Part shown: positions 1 through 6,752 of the stretch, one piece after another
How the letters are laid out: every line of letters begins with the position of its first letter
Numbering within the stretch: the stretch's first letter is position 1
Source: Blastococcus sp. CT_GayMR20
GTDB taxonomy: Bacteria > Actinomycetota > Actinomycetes > Mycobacteriales > Geodermatophilaceae
DNA length: 19,400 nucleotides
Assembly: GCF_004570345.1 (NCBI RefSeq)
Contig: NZ_SPQM01000093.1
Coordinates: 1-19,400 of the forward strand
Reading direction: 5' to 3'
The notes under the pieces: model-generated
Database searches by the model: none
What the model was told of the DNA's origin: nothing
What the model saw: only the letters and a program-made list of their open reading frames with translations
Made by a program: the position numbers and the translations under genes

Positions 1-1336
1 ACCGCCCGGTCGGGTCCTGCCGGAGGAACAGCCGGGTCTGCCGGCGCTCCTGCAGGTGCAGGACCGCGGTCGCGACCGGCAGCAGCTCGTCGGCGCCGAC
101 CTGGATCAGCTCGTCCCGCGGATAGGTCTCGAGGACGTCGAGCAGCTCCTTGCCGGTGTGGCTGTCGGCCGGCACCCCTGAGCGGGCGATCACCTCGGCC
201 ACGCGGCGGCGCACGAGCGGGACGTCGACGACGCTGGTCGTGTACGCCGTCGAGGGGAACAGCCCGACGAAGCGCAGCTGGCGGGTCGGGCCGCCGTCGG
301 CCGGCAGGCTCACCGCGATCAGGTCCAGCCAGGCCCGCCGGTGCACGGTCGAGCGGGCGTCGGCCTTCGTGACGGCGACCAGGTGCTGCGCGGGGGAGCG
401 GGACGCCTCGGGCATGACGGCAGCGCTCATGTCGGTGTCGCTGCGGAGGACGCCCAGTCCGGAGCCGGGCACCGCGCGGGCGGTGAGCTTGCCGCGCGCG
501 GGGGCGAGGTCGACGTCCCGGGCGCCGAGGAAGACGAAGTTCCCCTCGGCCAGCCAGCGGAGCAGCGCGGCGGCCTCGGCGGGATCGTCGGCGGGGTCCT
601 CCACGGCCGGCCCGGCGAGCGAGTCGAGCCGGGCGGCGAGCTCCAGCACCCGGGACCGCAGCCGTTCGGCGTCCTCGTCCACCGCCCGGACGTCGTCGAG
701 GACCGTCCGCAGCCCGTTGACCAGGTCCGCGGCGGCCTCGTCGTCCAGTGGCCCGTCGAGGACGACGGCCATCCACGACTCGGTCAGCGCATCGGAGCCG
801 CAGCCGACGGCGAGGCTGCTGTCGCAGAACGCCTTGATCCGGCCGCGCAGGTCGCGCCGGACGACGACCACCGGATGGACGATGTGGGCGAGGGAGACGC
901 CCTGGCGGACGACCTCGGCGGTGACCGAGTCGACCAGGTACGGCATGTCGTCGGTGACCAGGCGGATGACGGCACGGCCGTCGTCGAGCCGATGCACGTC
1001 GACGGTGGCGGATCCCGGGGGCCGCACCTCGGCCAGGCGGAGGTGCCCGATCGCCAGCCCGGCGAGCTCGGTGGGCTCGTGCCCGATGACCTCGGCGGCC
1101 GGCTCGCTCCAGTAGTAGCGCTGCAGGAGGGCGGGCAGGTCGTCGGGCGTGCAGCCCGCCGGCAGCCGGTCCGTGCGGGTCAGCTCGCCGACGGCCGCCT
1201 CGGCAGCGCGGTCGAGCAGCTGACGCTTCTCGTCACGGGCGGCCTCGAGTGCGGCGAGCTCGGACAGGGTTCCTGACGAGGGCCCGCCGTCCGGTCCGCG
1301 CACCGGGGTCTCCGGGGCAACGGTGGTGCTGGCCAT
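1..1336 (-). CDS. NAD-specific glutamate dehydrogenase, N-terminal part (runs off the left edge)
   Basis: About 445 codons are visible with no stop; the rest lies beyond the left edge. The large (about 1,600-residue) NAD-dependent glutamate dehydrogenases interconvert glutamate and 2-oxoglutarate in the cytoplasm. I see the family hallmark DDMPYLVDSV at about residues 129-138, preceded by RYYWSEPAAEV near 73-83, and later a stretch typical of the N-terminal ACT-like regulatory region (LRWLAEGNFVFLGARD). The catalytic dehydrogenase domain is not in the window. The ATG at 1334-1336 is chosen because there is no Shine-Dalgarno sequence but a TAGCGT hexamer ends 8 nt before it, fitting a leaderless mRNA. 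The gene follows the holin-like gene on the same strand with a 58-nt gap, which holds its own promoter candidate, so the two need not be one operon. Confidence 0.93.
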   Translation of the reverse strand, partial: MASTTVAPETPVRGPDGGPSSGTLSELAALEAARDEKRQLLDRAAEAAVGELTRTDRLPAGCTPDDLPALLQRYYWSEPAAEVIGHEPTELAGLAIGHLRLAEVRPPGSATVDVHRLDDGRAVIRLVTDDMPYLVDSVTAEVVRQGVSLAHIVHPVVVVRRDLRGRIKAFCDSSLAVGCGSDALTESWMAVVLDGPLDDEAAADLVNGLRTVLDDVRAVDEDAERLRSRVLELAARLDSLAGPAVEDPADDPAEAAALLRWLAEGNFVFLGARDVDLAPARGKLTARAVPGSGLGVLRSDTDMSAAVMPEASRSPAQHLVAVTKADARSTVHRRAWLDLIAVSLPADGGPTRQLRFVGLFPSTAYTTSVVDVPLVRRRVAEVIARSGVPADSHTGKELLDVLETYPRDELIQVGADELLPVATAVLHLQERRQTRLFLRQDPTGR

Positions 1337-1344
1337 GTCCGGCC

Positions 1345-1373
1345 ACGCTACTGCGATCGGGAGTGGCCGTCAC
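1345..1373 (-). promoter_or_regulatory. Candidate leaderless promoter of the glutamate dehydrogenase gene
   Basis: On the minus strand the sequence reads GTGACG (1368-1373), a 17-nt spacer, then TAGCGT (1345-1350). This fits a housekeeping-type -35/-10 pair (TTGACA / TANNNT). The predicted transcription start falls within a base or two of the ATG at 1336, so the mRNA would be leaderless. This is inference from spacing; no start-site data are available. Confidence 0.5.
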
Positions 1374-1394
1374 GGCGACGCGACGGGGGAGGGT

Positions 1395-1766
1395 TCAACG
1401 GTCGAGCAGCTGGTCGGCCACCCACCCGACCACGGCCAGGATCAGCCCGCCGATGATCGCCGTGCCGAATCCGTCGATCGTCAGCCGGTCGGTGATCCCC
1501 GCCGTCAGCGCGAGCAGGGCCGCATTGATCACGATGAGGAACAGCCCGAGGGTCAGCAGCACGAACGGGAGGGACAGCAGCCGCAGGATCGGACCGACGA
1601 CGGCGTTGACGACACCGAAGACGAGCCCGATCCAGAGGTAGGTGCCGTAGATGCCCAGCGGGCCGTCGGGGTTCTCCTGGACGTTGAGCCCGTCGAGCAC
1701 GTCGTACTTCGTCAGGACGAAGAACGCCGCCGCGAGGATGACGACTTTGACCGCGAACTTGATCAC
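1395..1766 (-). CDS. Phage-holin-4-type small membrane protein
   Basis: A 123-residue, strongly hydrophobic protein with about four predicted membrane helices: near residues 3-20, 42-60, 62-85 and 100-118. The pattern GIYGTYLWIGLVFGVVNAVV followed by PILRLLSLPFVLLTLGLF is typical of the widespread 'phage holin family 4' membrane proteins. These are chromosomal proteins of unknown role rather than true lysis holins. The GTG at 1764-1766 is preferred: a TAGCGT hexamer (1774-1779) ends 7 nt upstream and would give a leaderless mRNA. A GTG at 1775 would add three residues. The gene is divergent from the first PH-domain gene and lies upstream of the glutamate dehydrogenase gene. Family assignment is fairly secure; function is not known. 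Confidence 0.85.
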   Translation of the reverse strand: MIKFAVKVVILAAAFFVLTKYDVLDGLNVQENPDGPLGIYGTYLWIGLVFGVVNAVVGPILRLLSLPFVLLTLGLFLIVINAALLALTAGITDRLTIDGFGTAIIGGLILAVVGWVADQLLDR

Positions 1767-1773
1767 GGCCGCC

Positions 1774-1779
1774 ACGCTA
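1774..1779 (-). promoter_or_regulatory. Candidate -10 element of the holin-like gene (leaderless)
   Basis: TAGCGT on the minus strand, 7 nt before the GTG at 1766. It is the same hexamer, followed by the same GG, as in front of the glutamate dehydrogenase gene. No clear -35 element is seen. Confidence 0.35.
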
Positions 1780-1884
1780 GCGGGGACGCGGTCACCGACG
1801 GGGGATCTCGCCCCGCCCGGCGTCGGCGCAGGGCGTCGGTCCGGGACGGTGGCGGACACCGGCCGACGGCGCGAGGATCGGGAC

Positions 1885-2334
1885 GTGGCCACGACGGGCG
1901 AGCCACTCGCGCTGCGGTCGCCGGGTTGGGTGCGGGCGTTCGGCGTGCTGTTCGCCGTGGCCTGGGTGTTCCCGTTCGTCACCCAGGCACGGCTGCGGGA
2001 GGAATTCCTGGTGCCGGGCGGGATCATCGCGCTGCTCGTCGTCGCCTTCGTGGTCCGGACCGTCCTCTGCAGCGTCGTCGGGACCGCGGACGGGCGGTTG
2101 ACGGCCCGCAACAGGTGGTCGACCCGCACCTTCCTGCGGACCGACATCCGGGCGGTGGGCATCGAGCGGCCCGACGGCCGGGGATGGGCCGTGCTGCTCC
2201 TGCTCGAGGACGGCTCCCGGCATCCCCTGGACGTGACCGAGACGCCGTTCCTCGGGCCGTCGCTGGAGCGGCTCGAGCGGCAGGTCGCCGAGATCCGCGC
2301 CTGGCTGGAGGGCCGCCCGCGCTCGTTCGCCTGA
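1885..2334 (+). CDS. Membrane-anchored bacterial PH-like domain protein, paralogue 1
   Basis: A 149-residue protein with two membrane helices (about 15-34 and 43-64), then a small beta-rich domain beginning GTADGRLTARNRWSTRTFLR. This resembles bacterial PH-like domains (bPH_6 type), which occur in actinobacterial membrane proteins of unknown role; ligand and partner are unknown. It ends in an amphipathic helix with RLERQVAEIRAWLEG. The same plan and the same sequence landmarks (GTADGRL, a late P-L-DVT-TPF block, a final AW-L segment) recur in the next two genes. The GTG at 1885 is chosen because GAGG lies 8 nt upstream and the domain starts soon after; a longer reading frame exists upstream but has no homologous content. 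It is divergent from the holin-like gene. Confidence 0.8.
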   Translation: MATTGEPLALRSPGWVRAFGVLFAVAWVFPFVTQARLREEFLVPGGIIALLVVAFVVRTVLCSVVGTADGRLTARNRWSTRTFLRTDIRAVGIERPDGRGWAVLLLLEDGSRHPLDVTETPFLGPSLERLERQVAEIRAWLEGRPRSFA

Positions 2335-2362
2335 CCGGGGGTTCTCGGGGCGTCTCATCGTG

Positions 2363-2380
2363 TCTAGCGCCGCCACTAGA
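2363..2380. promoter_or_regulatory. Inverted repeat TCTAG-N8-CTAGA, operator candidate upstream of PH paralogue 2
   Basis: TCTAG (2363-2367), eight bases, CTAGA (2376-2380), flanked by TG and GA. The same arrangement, with the same flanking TG and GA, is found at 3450-3467 in front of the ATPase gene. It overlaps the expected -35 position of the downstream gene. A dimeric regulator is inferred from symmetry only. Confidence 0.45.
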
Positions 2381-2393
2381 GAGGTGCAGACGT

Positions 2394-2399
2394 GACAAT
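2394..2399 (+). promoter_or_regulatory. Candidate -10 element of PH paralogue 2 (leaderless)
   Basis: GACAAT lies 6 nt before the GTG start at 2406, the distance expected if transcription begins at the start codon. No Shine-Dalgarno sequence is present at a useful distance. The CTAG inverted repeat at 2363-2380 occupies the -35 region. Confidence 0.4.
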
Positions 2400-2405
2400 C
2401 CCCGT

Positions 2406-2876
2406 GTGACCTCGACCGGCGTCCAGCTCCGCCTCCGACCGCCGGTGTGGGCGCGCGTGTGGGTGACGGTGTTCCCCGTCGTCCTCGCGGTCGTCCTGGT
2501 GCTCGCCGTCGAACCCGGGGCTGACGGGTGGGCAGTGGTCCGCGACATCGGTGTCGCTGTGTTCGCGGCGCTCCTCGGCTGGCGGCTGTTCCAGCAGGCG
2601 GTGATCGGAACCGGTGACGGGCGGTTGGTCGTGCGCAACATGTGGCGGTCGCTCGCCCTGCGCCGGGAGGACGTGCACGAGGTGACCGTCGACCCGGCGA
2701 ACGGTCGGCGCATCCGGGGCGGGGGCTGGGCGGTGTGGCTTCACCTGCGCTCTGGTTCGCCGGTACGACTCGACGTCACGCACGTCCCCTTCGGCGGACC
2801 GTTCTCGGGTCGACTGGAGCGGGAAGCCGAGCAGGTCCGGGCGTGGCTGGCCGTCGGTCCCCAGCCGTTCCTCTGA
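2406..2876 (+). CDS. Membrane-anchored bacterial PH-like domain protein, paralogue 2
   Basis: A 156-residue protein with two membrane helices (about 16-36 and 43-60), then the PH-like domain from GTGDGRLVVRNMWRSLALRR to the terminal helix EREAEQVRAWLA. It is clearly homologous to the genes on both sides (LRLRPPVW-RVWV-VFP at the N-terminus matches paralogue 3; the GTxDGRL block matches both). The start is the GTG at 2406; an overlapping GTG at 2404 is out of frame. Transcription is probably separate from paralogue 1, because a -10-like GACAAT and a CTAG inverted repeat lie in the 71-nt gap. Function is unknown. Confidence 0.8.
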   Translation: MTSTGVQLRLRPPVWARVWVTVFPVVLAVVLVLAVEPGADGWAVVRDIGVAVFAALLGWRLFQQAVIGTGDGRLVVRNMWRSLALRREDVHEVTVDPANGRRIRGGGWAVWLHLRSGSPVRLDVTHVPFGGPFSGRLEREAEQVRAWLAVGPQPFL

Positions 2877-2923
2877 GGCGGCAGGCGACACGCGGGAGAG
2901 CGTTCCGGCCCTCGCCGGGAGCG

Positions 2924-2953
2924 GCCATACGGTGCTCGACATGAATCCGGTGC
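2924..2953 (+). repeat. Copy 1 of a 30-bp promoter-plus-start repeat
   Basis: GCCATACGGTGCTCGACATG, one variable base, then ATCCGGTGC. The copy at 3472-3501 differs at only one of 30 positions. The repeat includes a -10-like TACGGT, the ATG and the first codons (M-N/D-P-V). A second shared block, GCGACACGCG, lies upstream of each copy (2885-2894 and 3421-3430), so the whole upstream region appears duplicated. Confidence 0.75.
2928..2933 (+). promoter_or_regulatory. Candidate -10 element of PH paralogue 3 (leaderless)
   Basis: TACGGT fits TANNNT and ends 7 nt before the ATG at 2941, which places the transcription start at or next to the A of ATG. No Shine-Dalgarno sequence is seen. Confidence 0.5.
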
Positions 2954-3408
2954 CGGCTCCTGCCGACGTGCGGCTCTCGCTCCGGCCGCCCACCTGGCTG
3001 CGCGTCTGGGTGGCGGTCTTCCCTCTCCTGTTCGTGGTCTTCCTGGTCGTCGTCGTGGCGCCGGAGCAGGGCGCGCGGGCCTGGATCTTCGCCGGCGGGT
3101 TCGCGGTCACCGCCCTGCTGGGCCGGCGCCTGTTCCGCCTCGCCGTCCTCGGCACGGCCGACGGGCGCCTGGTGGTCCGCAACCACTGGCAGGACCACAC
3201 CCTGCGGCGCGAGGACATCGCGGACGTGACGGTCGGTCAGGGGGTGGGCCGCGGAGGCACGAACCGATCGGTGCGCGTGCTGCTGCACGGTGGGGCGTCG
3301 GTTCCCCTGGAGGTCACGGCCACCTCGTTCCGGCCCAACGTCCCCACCCGGCTCCAGCACCAGGCAGAGGCGGTCCGCACCTGGGTGTCCGCGGGGGCTC
3401 AGCCGTAA
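2941..3408 (+). CDS. Membrane-anchored bacterial PH-like domain protein, paralogue 3
   Basis: A 155-residue protein with the same plan as the two preceding genes: RLSLRPPTWLRVWVAVFP leading into the first membrane helix (about 22-40), a second helix near 46-62, then GTADGRLVVRNHWQDHTLRR and the beta-rich PH-like part, ending in a helix HQAEAVRTWVS. It is closer to paralogue 2 than to paralogue 1. The ATG at 2941 is preferred over an in-frame GTG at 2932 because the -10-like TACGGT overlaps the GTG and would put the transcript start at the ATG. Its promoter and first codons are nearly identical to those of the ATPase gene downstream. Role unknown; the clustering suggests a shared membrane-linked function. 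Confidence 0.8.
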   Translation: MNPVPAPADVRLSLRPPTWLRVWVAVFPLLFVVFLVVVVAPEQGARAWIFAGGFAVTALLGRRLFRLAVLGTADGRLVVRNHWQDHTLRREDIADVTVGQGVGRGGTNRSVRVLLHGGASVPLEVTATSFRPNVPTRLQHQAEAVRTWVSAGAQP

Positions 3409-3430
3409 CTCCGACCCCACGCGACACGCG

Positions 3431-3467
3431 CTAGACCGTTCTACCGATGTCTAGGGCGCCGGCTAGA
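3431..3467. promoter_or_regulatory. CTAG-rich operator candidate upstream of the ATPase gene
   Basis: Three CTAG cores lie within 36 nt: CTAGAC (3431-3436), GTCTAG (3449-3454) and CTAGAG (3463-3468). The outer pair CTAGAC-N12-GTCTAG is a perfect inverted repeat. TCTAG-N8-CTAGA (3450-3467) matches the element at 2363-2380 in both spacing and flanks. Compared with the duplicated upstream region of PH paralogue 3, this region is 12 nt longer, and the extra sequence contains this element. Confidence 0.45.
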
Positions 3468-3471
3468 GAAC

Positions 3472-3501
3472 GCCATACGGTGCTCGACATGGATCCGGTG
3501 C
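3472..3501 (+). repeat. Copy 2 of the 30-bp promoter-plus-start repeat
   Basis: Identical at 29 of 30 positions to 2924-2953. It spans the -10-like TACGGT (3476-3481), the ATG at 3489 and the codons for M-D-P-V. The two genes joined to these copies encode unrelated proteins, so the shared sequence stops shortly after the start. Confidence 0.75.
3476..3481 (+). promoter_or_regulatory. Candidate -10 element of the ATPase gene (leaderless)
   Basis: TACGGT, 7 nt before the ATG at 3489. Spacing is identical to that of PH paralogue 3, and it lies inside the 30-bp repeat. Confidence 0.5.
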
Positions 3502-4682
3502 GGAACCCGTACGCCCCGGGCGCCGGCCAGCGCCCACCCGAGCTCGCCGGTCGGGACGCCGAGCTGTCGGCGTTCGACGTCGTCCTCGAGCGGATCGCGC
3601 ACGGCCGGCCGGAGCGTTCCCTCGTGCTCACCGGCCTCCGCGGAGTCGGGAAGACGGTGCTGCTCAACCAGCTGCGGTCGGCGGCGATCTCCCGCGGCTG
3701 GGGCACCGGCAAGATCGAGGCCCGGCCGGAGCAGTCGCTGCGCCGCCCGGTCTCCTCCGCGCTGCACATGGCGCTGCGGGAGCTCGGACCGCGCCACCGC
3801 GACCAGGAGTCGATCGAGGAAGTCCTCGGCGTCCTCAAGGCGTTCGCCCAGCGGCTGACGCCGGACACGGCGAAGGTCCGCGACCGGTGGCAGCCGGGCA
3901 TCGACGTCCCCGCCGCGACGGGGCGTGCCGACTCCGGCGACATGGAGATCGACCTCGTCGAGCTGCTCAGCGACGCCGCCGGGGTGGCCGCCGACATCGG
4001 CAGCGGCATCGCGCTGTTCATCGACGAGATGCAGGACGTGCAGCCCGACGACGTCTCCGCGATCTGCGCGGCCTGCCACGAGCTGTCGCAGCAGGGGGCG
4101 CCGCTGATCGTCGTCGGCGCCGGGCTCCCGCACCTGCCCGCCGTCCTCAGCGCCTCGAAGAGCTACTCCGAGCGGCTGTTCCGGTACCTGCGCATCGACC
4201 GGCTGGACCGGGAGGCGGCCGACCACGCCCTGCTGGCGCCCGCCGCGCGCGAGGGCGTGGAATTCGAGCGCGCCGCGCTCGACGCCCTGTACGCCGCCGC
4301 CGACGGCTACCCGTACTTCGTGCAGGCCTACGGCAAGGTCACGTGGGACGTCGCGGCGGCCTCCCCCGTCACCGCGGACGACGTCGCCATGGCCGCCCCC
4401 GTGGCCGAGGCCGAGCTCGCCGTCGGCTTCTTCGGGTCCCGGTACGACCGGGCCACCCCGGCCGAGCGCGAGTACATGCACGCGATGGCCGACCTGGGCG
4501 GGCCGAACGGCGCAGCGGTGGCGACGTCGGAGGTCGCGGTGTCGCTGGGCCGCAAGCCCGCGTCCCTGTCCCCCGCCCGCGACTCGCTGATCAAGAAGGG
4601 GCTGGTCTACTCGGCCGAGCGGGGCTCGATCGCCTTCACCGTGCCGCACTTCGGCCGATATCTCCTGCGCCACCCGGACTAG
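3489..4682 (+). CDS. P-loop AAA-type ATPase with C-terminal winged-helix-like region
   Basis: A 397-residue soluble protein. The Walker A motif GLRGVGKT is at 49-56 and the Walker B stretch IALFIDE at 174-180, followed by MQDV. The sequence ELAGRDAEL near 18-26 is typical of the entry to AAA_16-type ATPase domains. The region LLALxPAAREGVEFE to ADGYPYFVQAYG (about 247-282) matches the lid that follows in such 'ATP-binding proteins'. The last 70 residues look like a winged helix (SEVAVSLGRKPASLSPARDSLIKKGLVYS, then AFTVPHFGRYL), suggesting DNA or partner binding. The ATG at 3489 is chosen for its leaderless promoter; ATG 3447 would lie inside the operator candidate. It is the last gene of the PH cassette and ends at a double hairpin. 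Substrate and target are unknown. Confidence 0.85.
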   Translation: MDPVRNPYAPGAGQRPPELAGRDAELSAFDVVLERIAHGRPERSLVLTGLRGVGKTVLLNQLRSAAISRGWGTGKIEARPEQSLRRPVSSALHMALRELGPRHRDQESIEEVLGVLKAFAQRLTPDTAKVRDRWQPGIDVPAATGRADSGDMEIDLVELLSDAAGVAADIGSGIALFIDEMQDVQPDDVSAICAACHELSQQGAPLIVVGAGLPHLPAVLSASKSYSERLFRYLRIDRLDREAADHALLAPAAREGVEFERAALDALYAAADGYPYFVQAYGKVTWDVAAASPVTADDVAMAAPVAEAELAVGFFGSRYDRATPAEREYMHAMADLGGPNGAAVATSEVAVSLGRKPASLSPARDSLIKKGLVYSAERGSIAFTVPHFGRYLLRHPD

Positions 4683-4687
4683 CCCGA

Positions 4688-4750
4688 CAGGTGCCGAAGT
4701 CGCCCTTTCGGCACCTGCGGACAGGTGCCGAAAGCGCGGTTCTGGCACTT
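4688..4750. terminator. Tandem or alternative hairpins between convergent genes
   Basis: CAGGTGCCGAA (4688-4698) pairs with TTCGGCACCTG (4707-4717). A second copy, CAGGTGCCGAAA (4722-4733), can pair with the same middle arm (4706-4717, 12 bp, loop CGGA) or, with one G-T wobble, with GGCACTT at 4744-4750. The region lies between the ATPase gene and the convergent phosphatase gene, whose TAA is at 4749-4751. A bidirectional terminator is the simplest reading, although no T-tract follows. Confidence 0.6.
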
Positions 4751-6530
4751 AGACGGTCTGGACGAACACCTCGGGCAGGCGCTCGGGCCCGGCTTCCGGG
4801 GGACGGTCGGCGTGCACCGGGTGGGCCCGGACGGCGAGCACCGCGACGTCGTCCTCGACGCCTTCGCCGAGCAGCTCGGCCAGCAGCCGGTCGCACAGCG
4901 CGTCGAGCCGGAGCCCGACCGAGGCCGCGAGGATGGCGCGGACCTGCGCCCGCCCCTCGTCCAGCGGCACACCACGGCGCTCGAAGAGACCGTCGGTGAA
5001 CAGCAGCAACGTGCTGTCCGGCGGCATGTCGACCAGGCCGTCGACCCGCGGTCCGAGCCAGCCGATGCCCAGCGGGGGACCGATCGGCGCCGCCAGGTCC
5101 CGGACCGAGCCGTCGGCCAGCAGCAGCATCGGCTCCGGGTGACCGGCCGAGGCCCAGCGCAGCCGGCGCAGGCCGGCCTCGCGCGCGGCCTCGTCCTGCT
5201 CGATCCGGGCCACCAGCGCCGTGGCCAGCGTCGGCACGGCCAGGCCGACCAGCGCGTGGTCGACGCGGCGCAGCACCCCGGCGGGCTCCTCCAGGCGGTC
5301 GAACGCGATCCCGCGGACCAGCGTCTTCACCTGGCCCATGGCCGCGGCGGCCTCGATGTCGTGGCCCATTACGTCCCCGATGACCAGCACGGTGTCGCCG
5401 TCCGGCTGCAGGAACGCGTCGTACCAGTCACCGCCGATCGACACCCCCTGGGTCGCCGGCCGGTAGCGCACGGCCAGTTCGAGGTGGTCGGGCTGCACCG
5501 GCGGCGAGAGGAGGCTCAGCTGCAGGCGCTCGGCGACCTGCTGGTTGGCCGCCGCCAGCCGGGCGTTGTCGAGCGCGAGCGCAGCCCGCCGCGAGGCGAT
5601 CTCCGCCGTCCGGAGCTCCACCTCGGTGTGCGGCCCGCGCTCGGGGCCGTTGATGAGGGTGAACCCGCCGATCACCTCGCCGCGGGCGATCAGCGGGAAT
5701 CCGGCGGCCGCAGCGGGCCGGAGGGGCGCGAGCGCCTCTCGCGCCTCGCCGTCGGCCACCATCGACGCGACGATGTCCTCGGTGAGCTCCGGGAACACGA
5801 CCGGCCGGGGGTCCCGCAGCATGCGCGGCACGGGAGCCGGAGCGTTGTTCGTGGCTACCCGGAGGTCCGCGTAGCGGTGCATCGCCGGCACCAGCGCGGG
5901 ATCCCGGTGCGCGCGCCCGACGTCCCGGCGCGTCCCGTCCGGATCGATGACCGTGACGATGCACCAGTCGGCGAGCAGCGGGACGGCGAGGTCGGCGAAG
6001 CGCTGGACGGCCTCGTCCGTGTCGAGCGTCGAGGTCATCGCCAGGTTGATGTCGCCGAGCAGCATGAGGTGGCGGCCCGCGAGCTCGGCCTCCGCGGCGG
6101 CGCGGGCGGCCTCGGCAGCAGCGGCTTCCCGCGCGGCCACCGCCGCCGCCCGCTCGTCCTCCGCCCGGCGCCTGGCGGTGATGTCGTCGTACGTGACGAC
6201 GAGACCGGCGTCGGTCAGGAAGGCATCGGCCCGGAACCACCTGTCGAGCGGGTCGAAGAACGCCTCGGTGTGGCCGCTGGTACCGGTGGCCCGGACGCTG
6301 CGGTAGAGCTGCTCGAACGGCCCGCCCACCGCCTCGGGGAACTCGGCCCAGACGTCGTTGCCCATCAACTGCTCGACGGTCCGGTCCAGGACGCGCGCCC
6401 CGGCCGGGTTGATGTAGGCGAAGCGCCAGTCCTCGTCCAGGACGAACAGCGGCCGCTCCATGCCCTCGACTGCCTGCACCAGCAGCCCGCCGGGCGGCGA
6501 AGCCGCATCGTCCCCGTTCACGGCGTTCAC
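4749..6530 (-). CDS. PAS-GAF-PP2C (SpoIIE/RsbU-type) serine phosphatase
   Basis: A 593-residue cytoplasmic protein. Domains in order: PAS (about 18-118, RPLFVLDEDWRFAYINPAGARVL), an alanine-rich coiled coil (120-155), GAF (about 160-322), and a PP2C-type phosphatase (about 335-570). The phosphatase carries GGDWYD (366-371), GDVMGHD (385-391), ASAGHP (460-465), FTDGLFE (511-517) and EDDVAVL (559-565), so the metal-binding aspartates are present. This family dephosphorylates anti-sigma-factor antagonists in partner-switching stress pathways; the signal would be sensed by PAS and GAF. The GTG at 6530 is chosen because GGGG lies 5-8 nt upstream; an in-frame GTG at 6521 is the alternative. It is divergent from a second phosphatase of the same architecture. 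Confidence 0.93.
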   Translation of the reverse strand: MNAVNGDDAASPPGGLLVQAVEGMERPLFVLDEDWRFAYINPAGARVLDRTVEQLMGNDVWAEFPEAVGGPFEQLYRSVRATGTSGHTEAFFDPLDRWFRADAFLTDAGLVVTYDDITARRRAEDERAAAVAAREAAAAEAARAAAEAELAGRHLMLLGDINLAMTSTLDTDEAVQRFADLAVPLLADWCIVTVIDPDGTRRDVGRAHRDPALVPAMHRYADLRVATNNAPAPVPRMLRDPRPVVFPELTEDIVASMVADGEAREALAPLRPAAAAGFPLIARGEVIGGFTLINGPERGPHTEVELRTAEIASRRAALALDNARLAAANQQVAERLQLSLLSPPVQPDHLELAVRYRPATQGVSIGGDWYDAFLQPDGDTVLVIGDVMGHDIEAAAAMGQVKTLVRGIAFDRLEEPAGVLRRVDHALVGLAVPTLATALVARIEQDEAAREAGLRRLRWASAGHPEPMLLLADGSVRDLAAPIGPPLGIGWLGPRVDGLVDMPPDSTLLLFTDGLFERRGVPLDEGRAQVRAILAASVGLRLDALCDRLLAELLGEGVEDDVAVLAVRAHPVHADRPPEAGPERLPEVFVQTV

Positions 6531-6645
6531 TCTGCCCCATCGACCGCCGTCGGCAGACGTCCGTGGACCGAACGTGTCCGCAACCTCACCCGATGGCGGG
6601 GGGCGGCACCATTCCGGCGTTCTGATGACGGGACGTCCGGCCTCC

Positions 6646-6674
6646 TTGGCACCGGCCGCCGGGATGGAAAGAAT
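6646..6674 (+). promoter_or_regulatory. Candidate sigma-70-type promoter of the second phosphatase gene
   Basis: TTGGCA (6646-6651), a 17-nt spacer, AAGAAT (6669-6674). Matches are 5 of 6 and 4 of 6 to TTGACA and TATAAT. A small inverted repeat CGGGAT-N7-ATCCCG (6660-6678) overlaps the -10 and could be an operator. The predicted transcript would start near 6681, about 70 nt before the chosen start. Confidence 0.4.
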
Positions 6675-6752
6675 CCCGCCCAGACGCTCCAACAAGGGGG
6701 TGCTCGGACCTCTGTGGTCGCCCGTGCCGGCGGCCGGACGTGGGAGCTCCGC

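Noticed and set aside
150..1276. Two plus-strand open frames across the left edge
   Set aside because: Both are shadows of the glutamate dehydrogenase gene on the minus strand, which shows the DDMPYLVDSV family hallmark.
1323..2405. Upstream extension of PH paralogue 2
   Set aside because: The extension has no homology to the paralogues and crosses the holin-like and paralogue 1 genes in the wrong frame or strand.
3447..3488. Earlier ATG start for the ATPase
   Set aside because: It would place the start inside the CTAG inverted repeat and before the -10-like TACGGT shared with PH paralogue 3; no ribosome site precedes it.
4725..6752. N-terminal extension of the second phosphatase frame through the whole first phosphatase gene
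   Set aside because: The open frame runs antisense through the divergent gene by chance. The PAS domain begins soon after the GTG at 6753, which has a ribosome site.
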